From contig JAKEIB010000277.1 in assembly GCA_022614705.1 (NCBI GenBank), forward strand, positions 1 through 10,971: a stretch of DNA of 10,971 bases, given 5' to 3'. The position numbers and the translations under genes were made by a program. The notes under the pieces were generated by a model. It searched no databases and had not been told where the DNA came from. It saw only the letters and a program-made list of their open reading frames with translations. Source of the DNA: Planctomycetota bacterium. Lineage in GTDB: Bacteria; Planctomycetota; Planctomycetia; Pirellulales; Lacipirellulaceae. Below are positions 5,547-10,971 of the stretch, piece by piece (positions within the stretch are counted from its first letter, which is position 1; each line of letters starts with the position of its first letter).

Positions 5547-6140
5547 CTAGTCATCGGCCACGATGAGTGCGTCGACGTGGCCGTCCAGGTACAGGAAATT
5601 GCGCGAGCCGTCGTCGCCCTTGGAACCGTGAAAGGGCTCGAAGTCGTAAACGATCCACACGCGCGAAGAGCTCCGCTCGTCACCGCGCCTTGAGATGCGC
5701 ACCTGCTCGCGGGTCTTGTTTGCACAACGCCAGGCGAAGTACTCGTAGCTGAGCCCTTCCTCCTCGAAGTACGTGTCGTGGACGGCGTCCTGCTTCACGA
5801 GCCGGTCGCTCGGGCAGTGGAACAATTCCTGGTTGTTCTCGGTGTAGCCGGCCAGCACTTTGAACAGTGGCGGCAGGTCGGGCGTGACGGATGGATACTG
5901 GGCCGCGTCGGGAAACTTGCCTCGGCTACCCTGTTCGTCCACATACCGATCGATTGCCAGGCCAATTTGTCGCAAATTCGATTTGCACTGCGTGCTGCGT
6001 GCCGACTCCCGCGCGTGCTGCACGGCCGGCAGCAGCAGGCCGATGAGCGTCCCGATGATCGCGATCACGACTAACAACTCGACCAAGGTGAAACCATGTA
6101 GGGGCCGGGTGCCTGCTACAAAACGGCGACCTCGACTCAT
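5547..6140 (-). CDS. DUF1559 family pseudopilin-like protein
   Basis: The 197-residue protein begins with a 16-residue leader and the prepilin motif HGFTLVELLVVIAIIG: cleavage and methylation would occur between Gly16 and Phe17, with Glu21 at the conserved fifth position, followed by a hydrophobic helix to about residue 40. The continuation PAVQHARESARSTQCKSNLRQIGLAI is the DUF1559 signature and NFLYLDGHVDAL (181-192) is its typical C-terminal motif. DUF1559 proteins are greatly expanded in planctomycetes and are thought to be exported through type II secretion/type IV pilus-like machinery; individual roles are unknown. At 197 residues it is shorter than many relatives of around 300. Cys52, Cys109 and Cys139 could form disulfides. 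The start at 6140 has GGGAGG 6 nt upstream. It is divergent from dapA. Confidence 0.9.
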   Translation of the reverse strand: MSRGRRFVAGTRPLHGFTLVELLVVIAIIGTLIGLLLPAVQHARESARSTQCKSNLRQIGLAIDRYVDEQGSRGKFPDAAQYPSVTPDLPPLFKVLAGYTENNQELFHCPSDRLVKQDAVHDTYFEEEGLSYEYFAWRCANKTREQVRISRRGDERSSSRVWIVYDFEPFHGSKGDDGSRNFLYLDGHVDALIVADD

Positions 6141-6192
6141 CGCGAACCTCCCAGCGGTGGGGCACGTCGCCGAAATGGCGGCGCATCCCCAC

Positions 6193-6205
6193 AGGGTTAA
6201 ACCCT
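6193..6205. repeat. Short palindrome in the DUF1559/dapA intergenic region
   Basis: AGGGTTAAACCCT is a perfect inverted repeat about an A, 53 bp upstream of the DUF1559 start and about 75 bp upstream of the dapA -35. It could be an operator or a short repeat; nothing decides between these. Confidence 0.3.
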
Positions 6206-6240
6206 ACGCGAGTGCCCCGGTTTCGCTGGCATCGTCAAAA

Positions 6241-6279
6241 TCGGCCGGCTGCGTGCCGCTCTGCAATCGTCCCGGCCGA
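6241..6279. promoter_or_regulatory. Inverted repeat adjoining the dapA -35 box
   Basis: TCGGCCGG (6241-6248) and CCGGCCGA (6272-6279) are perfect 8-bp inverted repeats separated by 23 bp. The right arm touches the -35 hexamer at 6280. A regulator binding site is possible, but the arms are simple GC-rich words and could be chance. Confidence 0.3.
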
Positions 6280-6308
6280 TTGTCAGCATGTGCTAGCTCG
6301 CCTATCAT
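6280..6308 (+). promoter_or_regulatory. Candidate sigma-70 promoter of dapA
   Basis: TTGTCA at 6280-6285 and TATCAT at 6303-6308 are separated by the optimal 17 bp. A transcript starting near 6315 would have a leader of roughly 95 nt that contains the REP-like unit at 6329-6378 and then the AAGGAGG ribosome binding site. Confidence 0.55.
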
Positions 6309-6328
6309 GCCATGCAACGTGCCGAAAG

Positions 6329-6378
6329 GGGGACAGGCACATTTTGCTGCGAAGACTCCGCAAAATGAGCCAGTTCCC
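6329..6378. repeat. REP-like palindromic unit, copy B, in the dapA leader
   Basis: It matches copy A (4631-4679) closely: GGGGACAGGCACATTTTGC on the left and GACTCCGCAAAATGAG followed by CCAGTTCCC on the right. The arms ACATTTTGC / GCAAAATG pair strongly, and the outer GGGGAC pairs less perfectly with GTTCCC. It lies between the candidate promoter and the dapA ribosome binding site, so it would be transcribed as a hairpin. Confidence 0.7.
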
Positions 6379-6410
6379 GACGTGAGCCAACAAGGAGGCC
6401 AACACAATCG

Positions 6411-7298
6411 ATGAAGACCAAGGGAGAAGCATTCGCCGGACTTTCCGTCGCAATGGTCACGCCGTTCTCAGACGGCGAGGTCGACTACAAGATCTTTCGC
6501 GAGCAGATCGAGTTCCAAATCGCCGCGGGAACCAAGTGTCTAGTTCCCGTCGGCACCACCGGCGAGTCGCCCACGCTCAGCCACGATGAGCAGGACCGGG
6601 TCGTGGCGTTCGTCGTCGAAGCGGTGGCGGGGCGCGTGAAGGTGATGCCCGGCACGGGCTCGAACAGCACGGCCGAGGCGCTGCGGCTGACGAAGTTCGC
6701 GGAGAAGATTGGCGCCGACGCCGCCCTACAAGTGGCACCGTACTACAACAAGCCGACGCAGCAGGGCTTCTACGAACACTTCAAGCGGCTAGCCGAGGAA
6801 ACGGGTTTGCCGCAGTGCATCTACAACATCCCGGGACGCACCGGTAAGAACATCGAACCGGAAACGATCATCCGGCTCGCGGAGCTGGAGAATATCGCGC
6901 TGGTGAAGGAAGCCACCGGGTCGCTCGACCAGGCGTCGCAGATTATCTCGTCAACGAACCTCACGGTGCTCAGCGGCGACGACAGCCTCACGCTGCCGCT
7001 CATGGCGATCGGGGGGCGGGGCGTCATTTCGGTCGTCGGAAACATCGTGCCCAAGGACATGATCGCTCTTGTCGCCGCGATGGACAAAGGCGATTTGGCC
7101 GAGGCCCAGCGTTGGCACCGCAAGCTGTTCCCGCTCTGCCGCGACATGCTTGGATTGTCCACGAATCCGATTCCGATCAAGGCCGCGATGAAAATGCTGG
7201 GTCGCGACCCGGGCGAGCTCCGGTTGCCGATGACGCCGCTGGAAGACGCCGGCACGACGCGGCTGAAGAAGTCGCTGGCGGAGTATGGGTTGCTGTAG
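6411..7298 (+). CDS. dapA: 4-hydroxy-tetrahydrodipicolinate synthase
   Basis: The 295-residue cytoplasmic protein has the family's normal length and covers the whole (beta/alpha)8 barrel. It condenses pyruvate with aspartate-4-semialdehyde, the first committed step towards diaminopimelate and lysine. Visible active-site features are GTTGESPTL with Thr49-Thr50, the YYNKP loop with Tyr111, YNIPGRTG with Tyr138 and Arg143, the Schiff-base Lys166 in ALVKEATGS, the SGDDS loop (188-192) and GGRGVISVVGN (201-211). The start is preceded by AAGGAGG (6392-6398) at 12 nt, a rather long spacing, but no other in-frame start lies nearer and the N-terminus fits the family. It has its own promoter candidate and a REP-like unit in the leader. 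Aldolase-family relatives (N-acetylneuraminate lyase and others) share the fold, but the residue set and overall similarity favour DapA. Confidence 0.95.
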   Translation: MKTKGEAFAGLSVAMVTPFSDGEVDYKIFREQIEFQIAAGTKCLVPVGTTGESPTLSHDEQDRVVAFVVEAVAGRVKVMPGTGSNSTAEALRLTKFAEKIGADAALQVAPYYNKPTQQGFYEHFKRLAEETGLPQCIYNIPGRTGKNIEPETIIRLAELENIALVKEATGSLDQASQIISSTNLTVLSGDDSLTLPLMAIGGRGVISVVGNIVPKDMIALVAAMDKGDLAEAQRWHRKLFPLCRDMLGLSTNPIPIKAAMKMLGRDPGELRLPMTPLEDAGTTRLKKSLAEYGLL

Positions 7299-7332
7299 AA
7301 TTCGCGGCGTCGATTGGCGGCCCGAACGAATA

Positions 7333-7480
7333 GTGCCACTGCTGGCTTGTCCAGCAGTGCGTTAGCCGCGTATGCCTTGCTCGTTGGACCGGTGATCGTG
7401 CGTCTATTTGCGAACGTAATTTGGCTTCAGGCTACAAGGCATTTGCAATAGGACACTGCTGGACAAGCCAGCAGTGGCAC
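7333..7480. repeat. 148-bp MITE-like element with self-complementary 27-bp ends
   Basis: The terminal 27 bp at 7333-7359 and 7454-7480 are perfect inverted repeats of each other. Each arm is also a hairpin on its own: CACTGCTGG pairs with CCAGCAGTG around a 5-nt loop (7337-7359 and 7454-7476). A further inner pair, ATGCCTTG (7372-7379) and CAAGGCAT (7435-7442), lies inside. No gene is encoded. It starts 34 bp after the dapA stop and ends 8 bp before the glycosyltransferase ATG, so it fills nearly the whole intergenic gap. Confidence 0.8.
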
Positions 7481-7488
7481 CCCTTTGA

Positions 7489-8616
7489 ATGCCCATGCCG
7501 CGCCTGCTGATTCTTTGCGAGTACCCGACGCTGCTTGGCGGCGAGCGGTCGATGCTCGCGACGCAGCCGGCCGTCGCCGCGGCCGGTTTCCATGTGCGGG
7601 TCGCGGCACCGCCCGTCGGCGTGCTTGCGGAATCGCTGCGCGAGCGTGGAATATCGCACCTGCCGCTGCGGACGCACGATGATAGTGGCGAGCGGTTGTC
7701 GCTCGATCAATTGCGGTCGGAACTAGCCATACTGCTGGAGCGCGAGCGTCCAGAATTGGTTCACGCCAACAGCCTTTCGATGGCGCGCATTGCCGGCCCG
7801 GTCGCAGCGGCTTGCCGCGTGCCAAGCGTTGGCCACCTGCGGGACATCGTAAAACTGTCTCGGCAGGCGATCGAGGACCTAAACGAGCATCGGCTGCTCA
7901 TCGCCGTGTCGGAAGCGACGCGCGACTTTCACATGGCCCAAAGTCTCGATGGCCGGAATTGCGTGGTTGCCTACAACGGCGTCGACTTGGACGAATTTCA
8001 CCCGCGGCCGCCCACAGGCTATTTGCACCGCGAGTTGGCCCTGCGGCCGTCGGCCAGATTGATTGCCACAATTGGCCAACTGGGGCTTCGCAAGGGCACG
8101 GACATCGCGCTTTCGGCCGCCGCGCTGGTGGCCGCGGAAGTGTCGGACGTTCATTGGCTCGTCGTTGGTGAGCGAACGTCGAACAAGGAGGAATCTCGCG
8201 ACTATGAGGCTCAGTTGCGATCAATTGCCAACGAGGCGCCGCTATTCGGTCGCGTCCACTTTCTCGGTCGTCGCTGCGATGTATCGCAACTTTTGGCCGA
8301 ATGTGAACTTCTCGTACACGCAGCCCGGCAGGAGCCGCTGGGCCGAGTGTTGCTGGAGTCCGCCGCGAGCGGCTTGGCCGTCGTCGCCACGGACGTTGGC
8401 GGCACGCGAGAAATCTTTCCAACCGAGGCCGATGGTGCTTTGCTCGTGCCGGCCGACGACCACGTCGCGCTCGCGGCCGCCGTCCGAGAGTTGTTGGGCA
8501 ATGAAGAACGGCGGCTGTTGCTTGGAGCGAGCGGGCGACGGCGGGCCGAGCGGCAGTTCGACATTCGACAGGCGGCCGCGCGGCTGGTCGAAATCTATCA
8601 AAGCGCGCTGACTTGA
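7489..8616 (+). CDS. GT4-type glycosyltransferase
   Basis: The 375-residue protein has the two-domain layout of GT-B glycosyltransferases. The N-terminal acceptor domain begins LLILCEYPTLLGGERSM with a Gly-rich loop and includes LVHANSLSMARIAG (90-103). The C-terminal domain has AYNGVDLDEFHP (161-172), ATIGQLGLRKGTDIAL (193-208), VHFLGRRCDV and the GT4 E-x7-E motif formed by Glu282 and Glu290 (QEPLGRVLLES), followed by AVVATDVGGTREI. It should transfer a sugar from a nucleotide donor onto a lipid, glycan or protein; the substrates cannot be told. No transmembrane segment is obvious. The ATG at 7489 and another at 7495 are both possible; neither has a Shine-Dalgarno, because the 148-bp repeat ends just upstream. 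The 3' end overlaps the convergent RFAP synthase gene by 19 bp. Confidence 0.88.
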   Translation: MPMPRLLILCEYPTLLGGERSMLATQPAVAAAGFHVRVAAPPVGVLAESLRERGISHLPLRTHDDSGERLSLDQLRSELAILLERERPELVHANSLSMARIAGPVAAACRVPSVGHLRDIVKLSRQAIEDLNEHRLLIAVSEATRDFHMAQSLDGRNCVVAYNGVDLDEFHPRPPTGYLHRELALRPSARLIATIGQLGLRKGTDIALSAAALVAAEVSDVHWLVVGERTSNKEESRDYEAQLRSIANEAPLFGRVHFLGRRCDVSQLLAECELLVHAARQEPLGRVLLESAASGLAVVATDVGGTREIFPTEADGALLVPADDHVALAAAVRELLGNEERRLLLGASGRRRAERQFDIRQAAARLVEIYQSALT

Positions 8617-9551
8617 GCCCCTTCGTTGTTCGGTCGGGCGATCGTAATATCGCAGTCCGTTGCTCCGCAACGCTCGCGTAGCCATTCAGCCAGAGCCTTT
8701 GCCTCGGCGTCGTTGGCTGTGATCGCGAAAACGGTCGGCCCCCACGAGGATTGACCCACACCAGGCACGCCGTGATCGCGAATCGCTTCGACCAGTTTCT
8801 CTGTGTGGGCACCGGCAAACGGTCCGCCTTGTATCGGAGCAAAACATTCGCCGGCCAACCGGCTGAATCGATAGACTGCGTCACCGAAGGCAACGCAGTC
8901 TTTCCAAGTAACGGCAGCCGTCAGCTCGTCGCTTGTGATTCGCTGAAGCTCAGTGGTCACAGATTCGGGGACTGGTGGCAAGCGAGCGAACGCTTCAGCT
9001 TCCACCTCGCCGGTGAGTCCCTGTTGCTCCCTCCGGCAAATCAGCACGAACCGCCAATCTGAGGGCAGAGTTTGCCGCATAAACGGGTTACTTACATCGC
9101 CGGGGTATCTGCCGCCGTCAACGATCAGCCCTCCATGCTCGAAGCCAAGCGTTCCAATCCCTGAGCGCGCTCCGCGTCCTAGCTCGTTTGCCAGGTATGG
9201 CACGGGTATTGGCGGCCGCTCCAAAAACCGTCGCAAGCCCACGGCGACCGCCAGCCCCAATTGCGTGCCAACGCCGAGCCCTGTATGATCGCGCGGCGCT
9301 TCGACACGGATTTCACATGCTGGTGCGGTGCCGAGCTTCCATTGTTCGACAAGCTTGTCGACAAATTTGACAACCCGCTGTTGCAGGGCACCACGTATTG
9401 CAAATGCCGGCGACGGCGAAATCGTCACGTCCACTGCCGGCGGCTCGACCATCACGCCCACGCCGCCGAACTGCGGCCGGTCGGCGTGCCCAAAGCTGAA
9501 CATGCCGAAATGCAGCCGACTTGGCGCGCGGACGTGAACGGTGCGACTCAT
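8598..9551 (-). CDS. Beta-ribofuranosylaminobenzene 5'-phosphate synthase family protein
   Basis: The 317-residue protein belongs to the GHMP-kinase-fold family of beta-RFAP synthases. These join p-aminobenzoate to PRPP with loss of CO2 and pyrophosphate, the first committed step of methanopterin synthesis; in bacteria the cofactor serves C1 transfer. It begins VHVRAPSRLHFGMFSFG, with the family's conserved RLHFG (residues 12-16). It has the GHMP phosphate-binding motif PRDHTGLGVGTQLGLAVA (86-103), RSGIGTLGFEHGGLIVDGG (129-147) and GVGQSSWGPTVFAI (264-277). Length matches the family. Its ATG overlaps the TGA of the DUF447 gene (ATGA), which suggests translational coupling. The neighbours pabA and DUF447 fit the pathway. 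Activity is known for archaeal members; bacterial ones are assigned by homology. Confidence 0.88.
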   Translation of the reverse strand: MSRTVHVRAPSRLHFGMFSFGHADRPQFGGVGVMVEPPAVDVTISPSPAFAIRGALQQRVVKFVDKLVEQWKLGTAPACEIRVEAPRDHTGLGVGTQLGLAVAVGLRRFLERPPIPVPYLANELGRGARSGIGTLGFEHGGLIVDGGRYPGDVSNPFMRQTLPSDWRFVLICRREQQGLTGEVEAEAFARLPPVPESVTTELQRITSDELTAAVTWKDCVAFGDAVYRFSRLAGECFAPIQGGPFAGAHTEKLVEAIRDHGVPGVGQSSWGPTVFAITANDAEAKALAEWLRERCGATDCDITIARPNNEGAQVSAL

Positions 9552-10192
9552 CGAACGGCTTTCTCCGCGGTGTCGGACGCAAGCCGGGCTAGCTCTTCGC
9601 TCACGTGCGAGCGCAAAAAGGCGAACGCGCGGCGCTCTTGGTGACCGCCCGTCTTTTCCACAAGCACGGCCAGGCGTTCGAGTTCGCTGCGAATGTGATT
9701 TGCCTCCAGCAGCCCGACACGCGTTGCCAGAATCGCAGCTTCCACCACGGCGTGCTTGGCCCGATTGAAGCCAAAGAAGTCGCGCAACCGGCCGCGGTCA
9801 ACCACGCGGGCGACAATCCGCGTGCGCTCGTCGCGATCGTCGAGCGACACAACGTGGAAGGCATACCAGCGGCAGGCGTCGGCCAGAATCGCGCCCTCGA
9901 TTGCCTCGGCTGGCACTAGTCGCGGCAATTGATCCAATCGGCCAACAGCAGCCCGCGCGAGCAATTCGACATCGTCGGTCACGTGCAGCACCCCCGCGCC
10001 GCTGCGTTTGAGATTTGCGTAGGTGACGGACGTGCGAAACGGCCGCAGCACGAGGCAGTTGAACTCGGCGTCAACAATCGGCCCCATCGGCGCGATGTGC
10101 GGCGAGCCATCGGCGTCGAGTGTCGTGACGATGCCCTCGAGCAGCATGCCGTCGGGCAGCGTGGGGCCGGCGTTTTGTGAATCCTGGGACAT
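9548..10192 (-). CDS. DUF447 family protein of the H4MPT gene set
   Basis: The 214-residue protein matches DUF447, whose genes recur in bacterial and archaeal tetrahydromethanopterin clusters; its reaction is not known to me. The N-terminal part, MLLEGIVTTLDADGSPHIAP (16-35) and LVLRPFRTSVTYANL (47-61), looks like the flavin-binding split barrel of this family. VTDDVELLARAA follows, then FHVVSLDDRDERTRIVARVV, and FGFNRAKHAVVEAAILATR begins a helical C-terminal region. No signal peptide or membrane segment is seen. The start at 10192 lies 12 nt after the pabA stop, with a weak AGGA upstream, and the stop overlaps the start of the RFAP synthase gene by 4 nt. Tight spacing on both sides points to one operon making the pterin cofactor. 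Confidence 0.85.
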   Translation of the reverse strand: MSQDSQNAGPTLPDGMLLEGIVTTLDADGSPHIAPMGPIVDAEFNCLVLRPFRTSVTYANLKRSGAGVLHVTDDVELLARAAVGRLDQLPRLVPAEAIEGAILADACRWYAFHVVSLDDRDERTRIVARVVDRGRLRDFFGFNRAKHAVVEAAILATRVGLLEANHIRSELERLAVLVEKTGGHQERRAFAFLRSHVSEELARLASDTAEKAVR

Positions 10193-10204
10193 CGTGCGGC
10201 ATTC

Positions 10205-10870
10205 CTAAAACGTAACCGGTCCCGCTGGCAACGGCTGTTCGGCGGCGGCGGGCCGACAAATCTCGCTGGCTCGCAGATCGTGCGGGTTGGCTGAAACGTG
10301 CGCGCCGGCCAGCCGCAAAAAATTGGCCAGCAGGTCGTAGCCGAATTCGGTGAGAATCGACTCGGGATGGAATTGCACGCCATACACGGGACGGCAATTG
10401 TGCTCGAACGCCATCAGCACGCGGTCGTCCGTCCACGCCGTAGGATGCAGCTCGGACGGCAACATCTCGGCCTCCGCAATCAGCGAATGGTATCGGGCCA
10501 CATTTAGCGGCGAAGGGACGCCGGCGAAGATGCCCGCGCCGTTATGGGTGATGGCCGACGTTTGGCCATGCACGGGCGTCGGCGCCCGGCCAATTCGCCC
10601 GCCGAGCGCCTCGGCGATCACCTGATGGCCGAGACAGACGCCGAGCATCGGCACTTCGTTATGCAGTTGCCGCACAATTTCCAGCGACGCGCCAGCCTCA
10701 CGCGGCGTGCAGGGCCCCGGCGACAGCACGATCGCGGCCGGCCGCATGTCGCGCACCGCCGCGACATCCACGGCGTCGTTGCGCACGACGCGCACCGTCT
10801 GTCCCAGACGTTCCAGATAACGCGCCAGGTTGTGCGCGAAACTGTCGTAATTATCGATCAGCAGAATCAT
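10205..10870 (-). CDS. pabA: Anthranilate/aminodeoxychorismate synthase component II (glutamine amidotransferase)
   Basis: The 221-residue protein is a class I glutamine amidotransferase. It begins MILLIDNYDSFAHNLARYL, the TrpG/PabA signature, and has LSPGPCTPREAG (49-60), the nucleophile Cys79 in GVCLGHQ, and His168 and Glu170 in VQFHPES, so the catalytic triad is complete. The subunit hydrolyses glutamine and passes ammonia to the chorismate-binding component. PabA and TrpG are hard to separate by sequence and one protein can serve both. The name PabA rests on context: the gene is followed at 12 nt by DUF447 and then beta-RFAP synthase, which consumes p-aminobenzoate, and is preceded by a probable pabB end. 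The tail after about residue 190 extends 20-30 residues beyond most relatives. The ATG has no clear Shine-Dalgarno; an out-of-frame ATG AAA CAA TGA overlaps it. Confidence 0.9.
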   Translation of the reverse strand: MILLIDNYDSFAHNLARYLERLGQTVRVVRNDAVDVAAVRDMRPAAIVLSPGPCTPREAGASLEIVRQLHNEVPMLGVCLGHQVIAEALGGRIGRAPTPVHGQTSAITHNGAGIFAGVPSPLNVARYHSLIAEAEMLPSELHPTAWTDDRVLMAFEHNCRPVYGVQFHPESILTEFGYDLLANFLRLAGAHVSANPHDLRASEICRPAAAEQPLPAGPVTF

Positions 10871-10926
10871 TGTTTCATTATGTCGGTTTACAGCGCGGCG
10901 TCGGGCAACCCTTGCGGTTTAGCTAA

Positions 10927-10971
10927 TCACGGCGCCAGCGCCCGCAGCAACCCGGCCGCCTTGTGCCACGT
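10927..10971 (-). CDS. pabB: C-terminal end of a probable aminodeoxychorismate synthase component I (partial)
   Basis: Only the last 14 codons are in the window, reading TWHKAAGLLRALAP and then TGA at 10929-10927. This resembles the final helix of PabB/TrpE-type chorismate-binding enzymes, where an ET.xKA..LLRAL pattern follows the active-site region. The position directly before pabA, 56 bp away on the same strand, supports it. The fragment is too short to be sure; another gene end is possible. Confidence 0.45.
   Translation of the reverse strand, partial: TWHKAAGLLRALAP

Noticed and set aside
6309..6410. Lysine riboswitch before dapA
   Set aside because: The leader of roughly 95 nt is too short and is occupied by a REP-like unit; no riboswitch core is seen.
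7898..8893. Minus-strand 331-codon frame
   Set aside because: It is an out-of-frame shadow of the glycosyltransferase and RFAP synthase genes with abnormal Arg/Pro composition.

Overview
The window looks like chromosomal DNA from a planctomycete, probably of the Pirellulales/Pirellula type. The evidence is a DUF1559 pseudopilin with a prepilin-type N-terminus, a tetrahydromethanopterin (H4MPT) cofactor gene set in a bacterium, a DUF4058 gene, decayed PEP-CTERM sorting tails, a small conserved planctomycete-type protein, and many short palindromic intergenic repeats. Base composition is GC-rich. No rRNA, tRNA, CRISPR array or transposase gene is visible.

Left part (1-2400). A truncated CheB-type methylesterase fragment (minus strand) lies divergent from a gene that joins an RNA-binding CsrA domain to a phospho-receiver (REC) domain (909-1571). 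The csrA leader carries a strong hairpin and two GGA motifs, one of them in the Shine-Dalgarno sequence. About 590 bp without a convincing gene follow, then a small conserved gene broken by one extra base (2159-2390, minus).

Middle part (2400-6400). This is a repeat-rich, decaying accessory stretch. A complete DUF4058 gene is flanked by two homologous PEP-CTERM remnants. Next comes a toxin-antitoxin pair: the antitoxin is intact, but the RelE/ParE-like toxin is split by a 121-bp insertion flanked by an 8-bp direct repeat, and removing the insertion restores the toxin exactly. Several copies of a REP-like unit, an N-terminally anchored membrane protein of unknown function, two more palindromic repeat elements and the DUF1559 pseudopilin complete this part.

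Right part (6280-10971). dapA (4-hydroxy-tetrahydrodipicolinate synthase, lysine/diaminopimelate pathway) has a good promoter candidate and a REP-like unit in its 5' leader. A 148-bp inverted-repeat element separates it from a GT4 glycosyltransferase gene. Convergent to these is a minus-strand operon: the last codons of a likely pabB, then pabA, DUF447 and a beta-RFAP synthase-like GHMP-fold gene. PabB/PabA make the 4-amino-4-deoxychorismate that leads to p-aminobenzoate, and beta-RFAP synthase joins p-aminobenzoate to PRPP in the first committed step of methanopterin synthesis. The operon therefore reads as a p-aminobenzoate-to-H4MPT module.

The points most worth following are the CsrA-REC fusion, the precisely reversible toxin interruption, and the REP-like units, one of which lies in a metabolic gene's leader and one of which has a filled/empty pair within the window.
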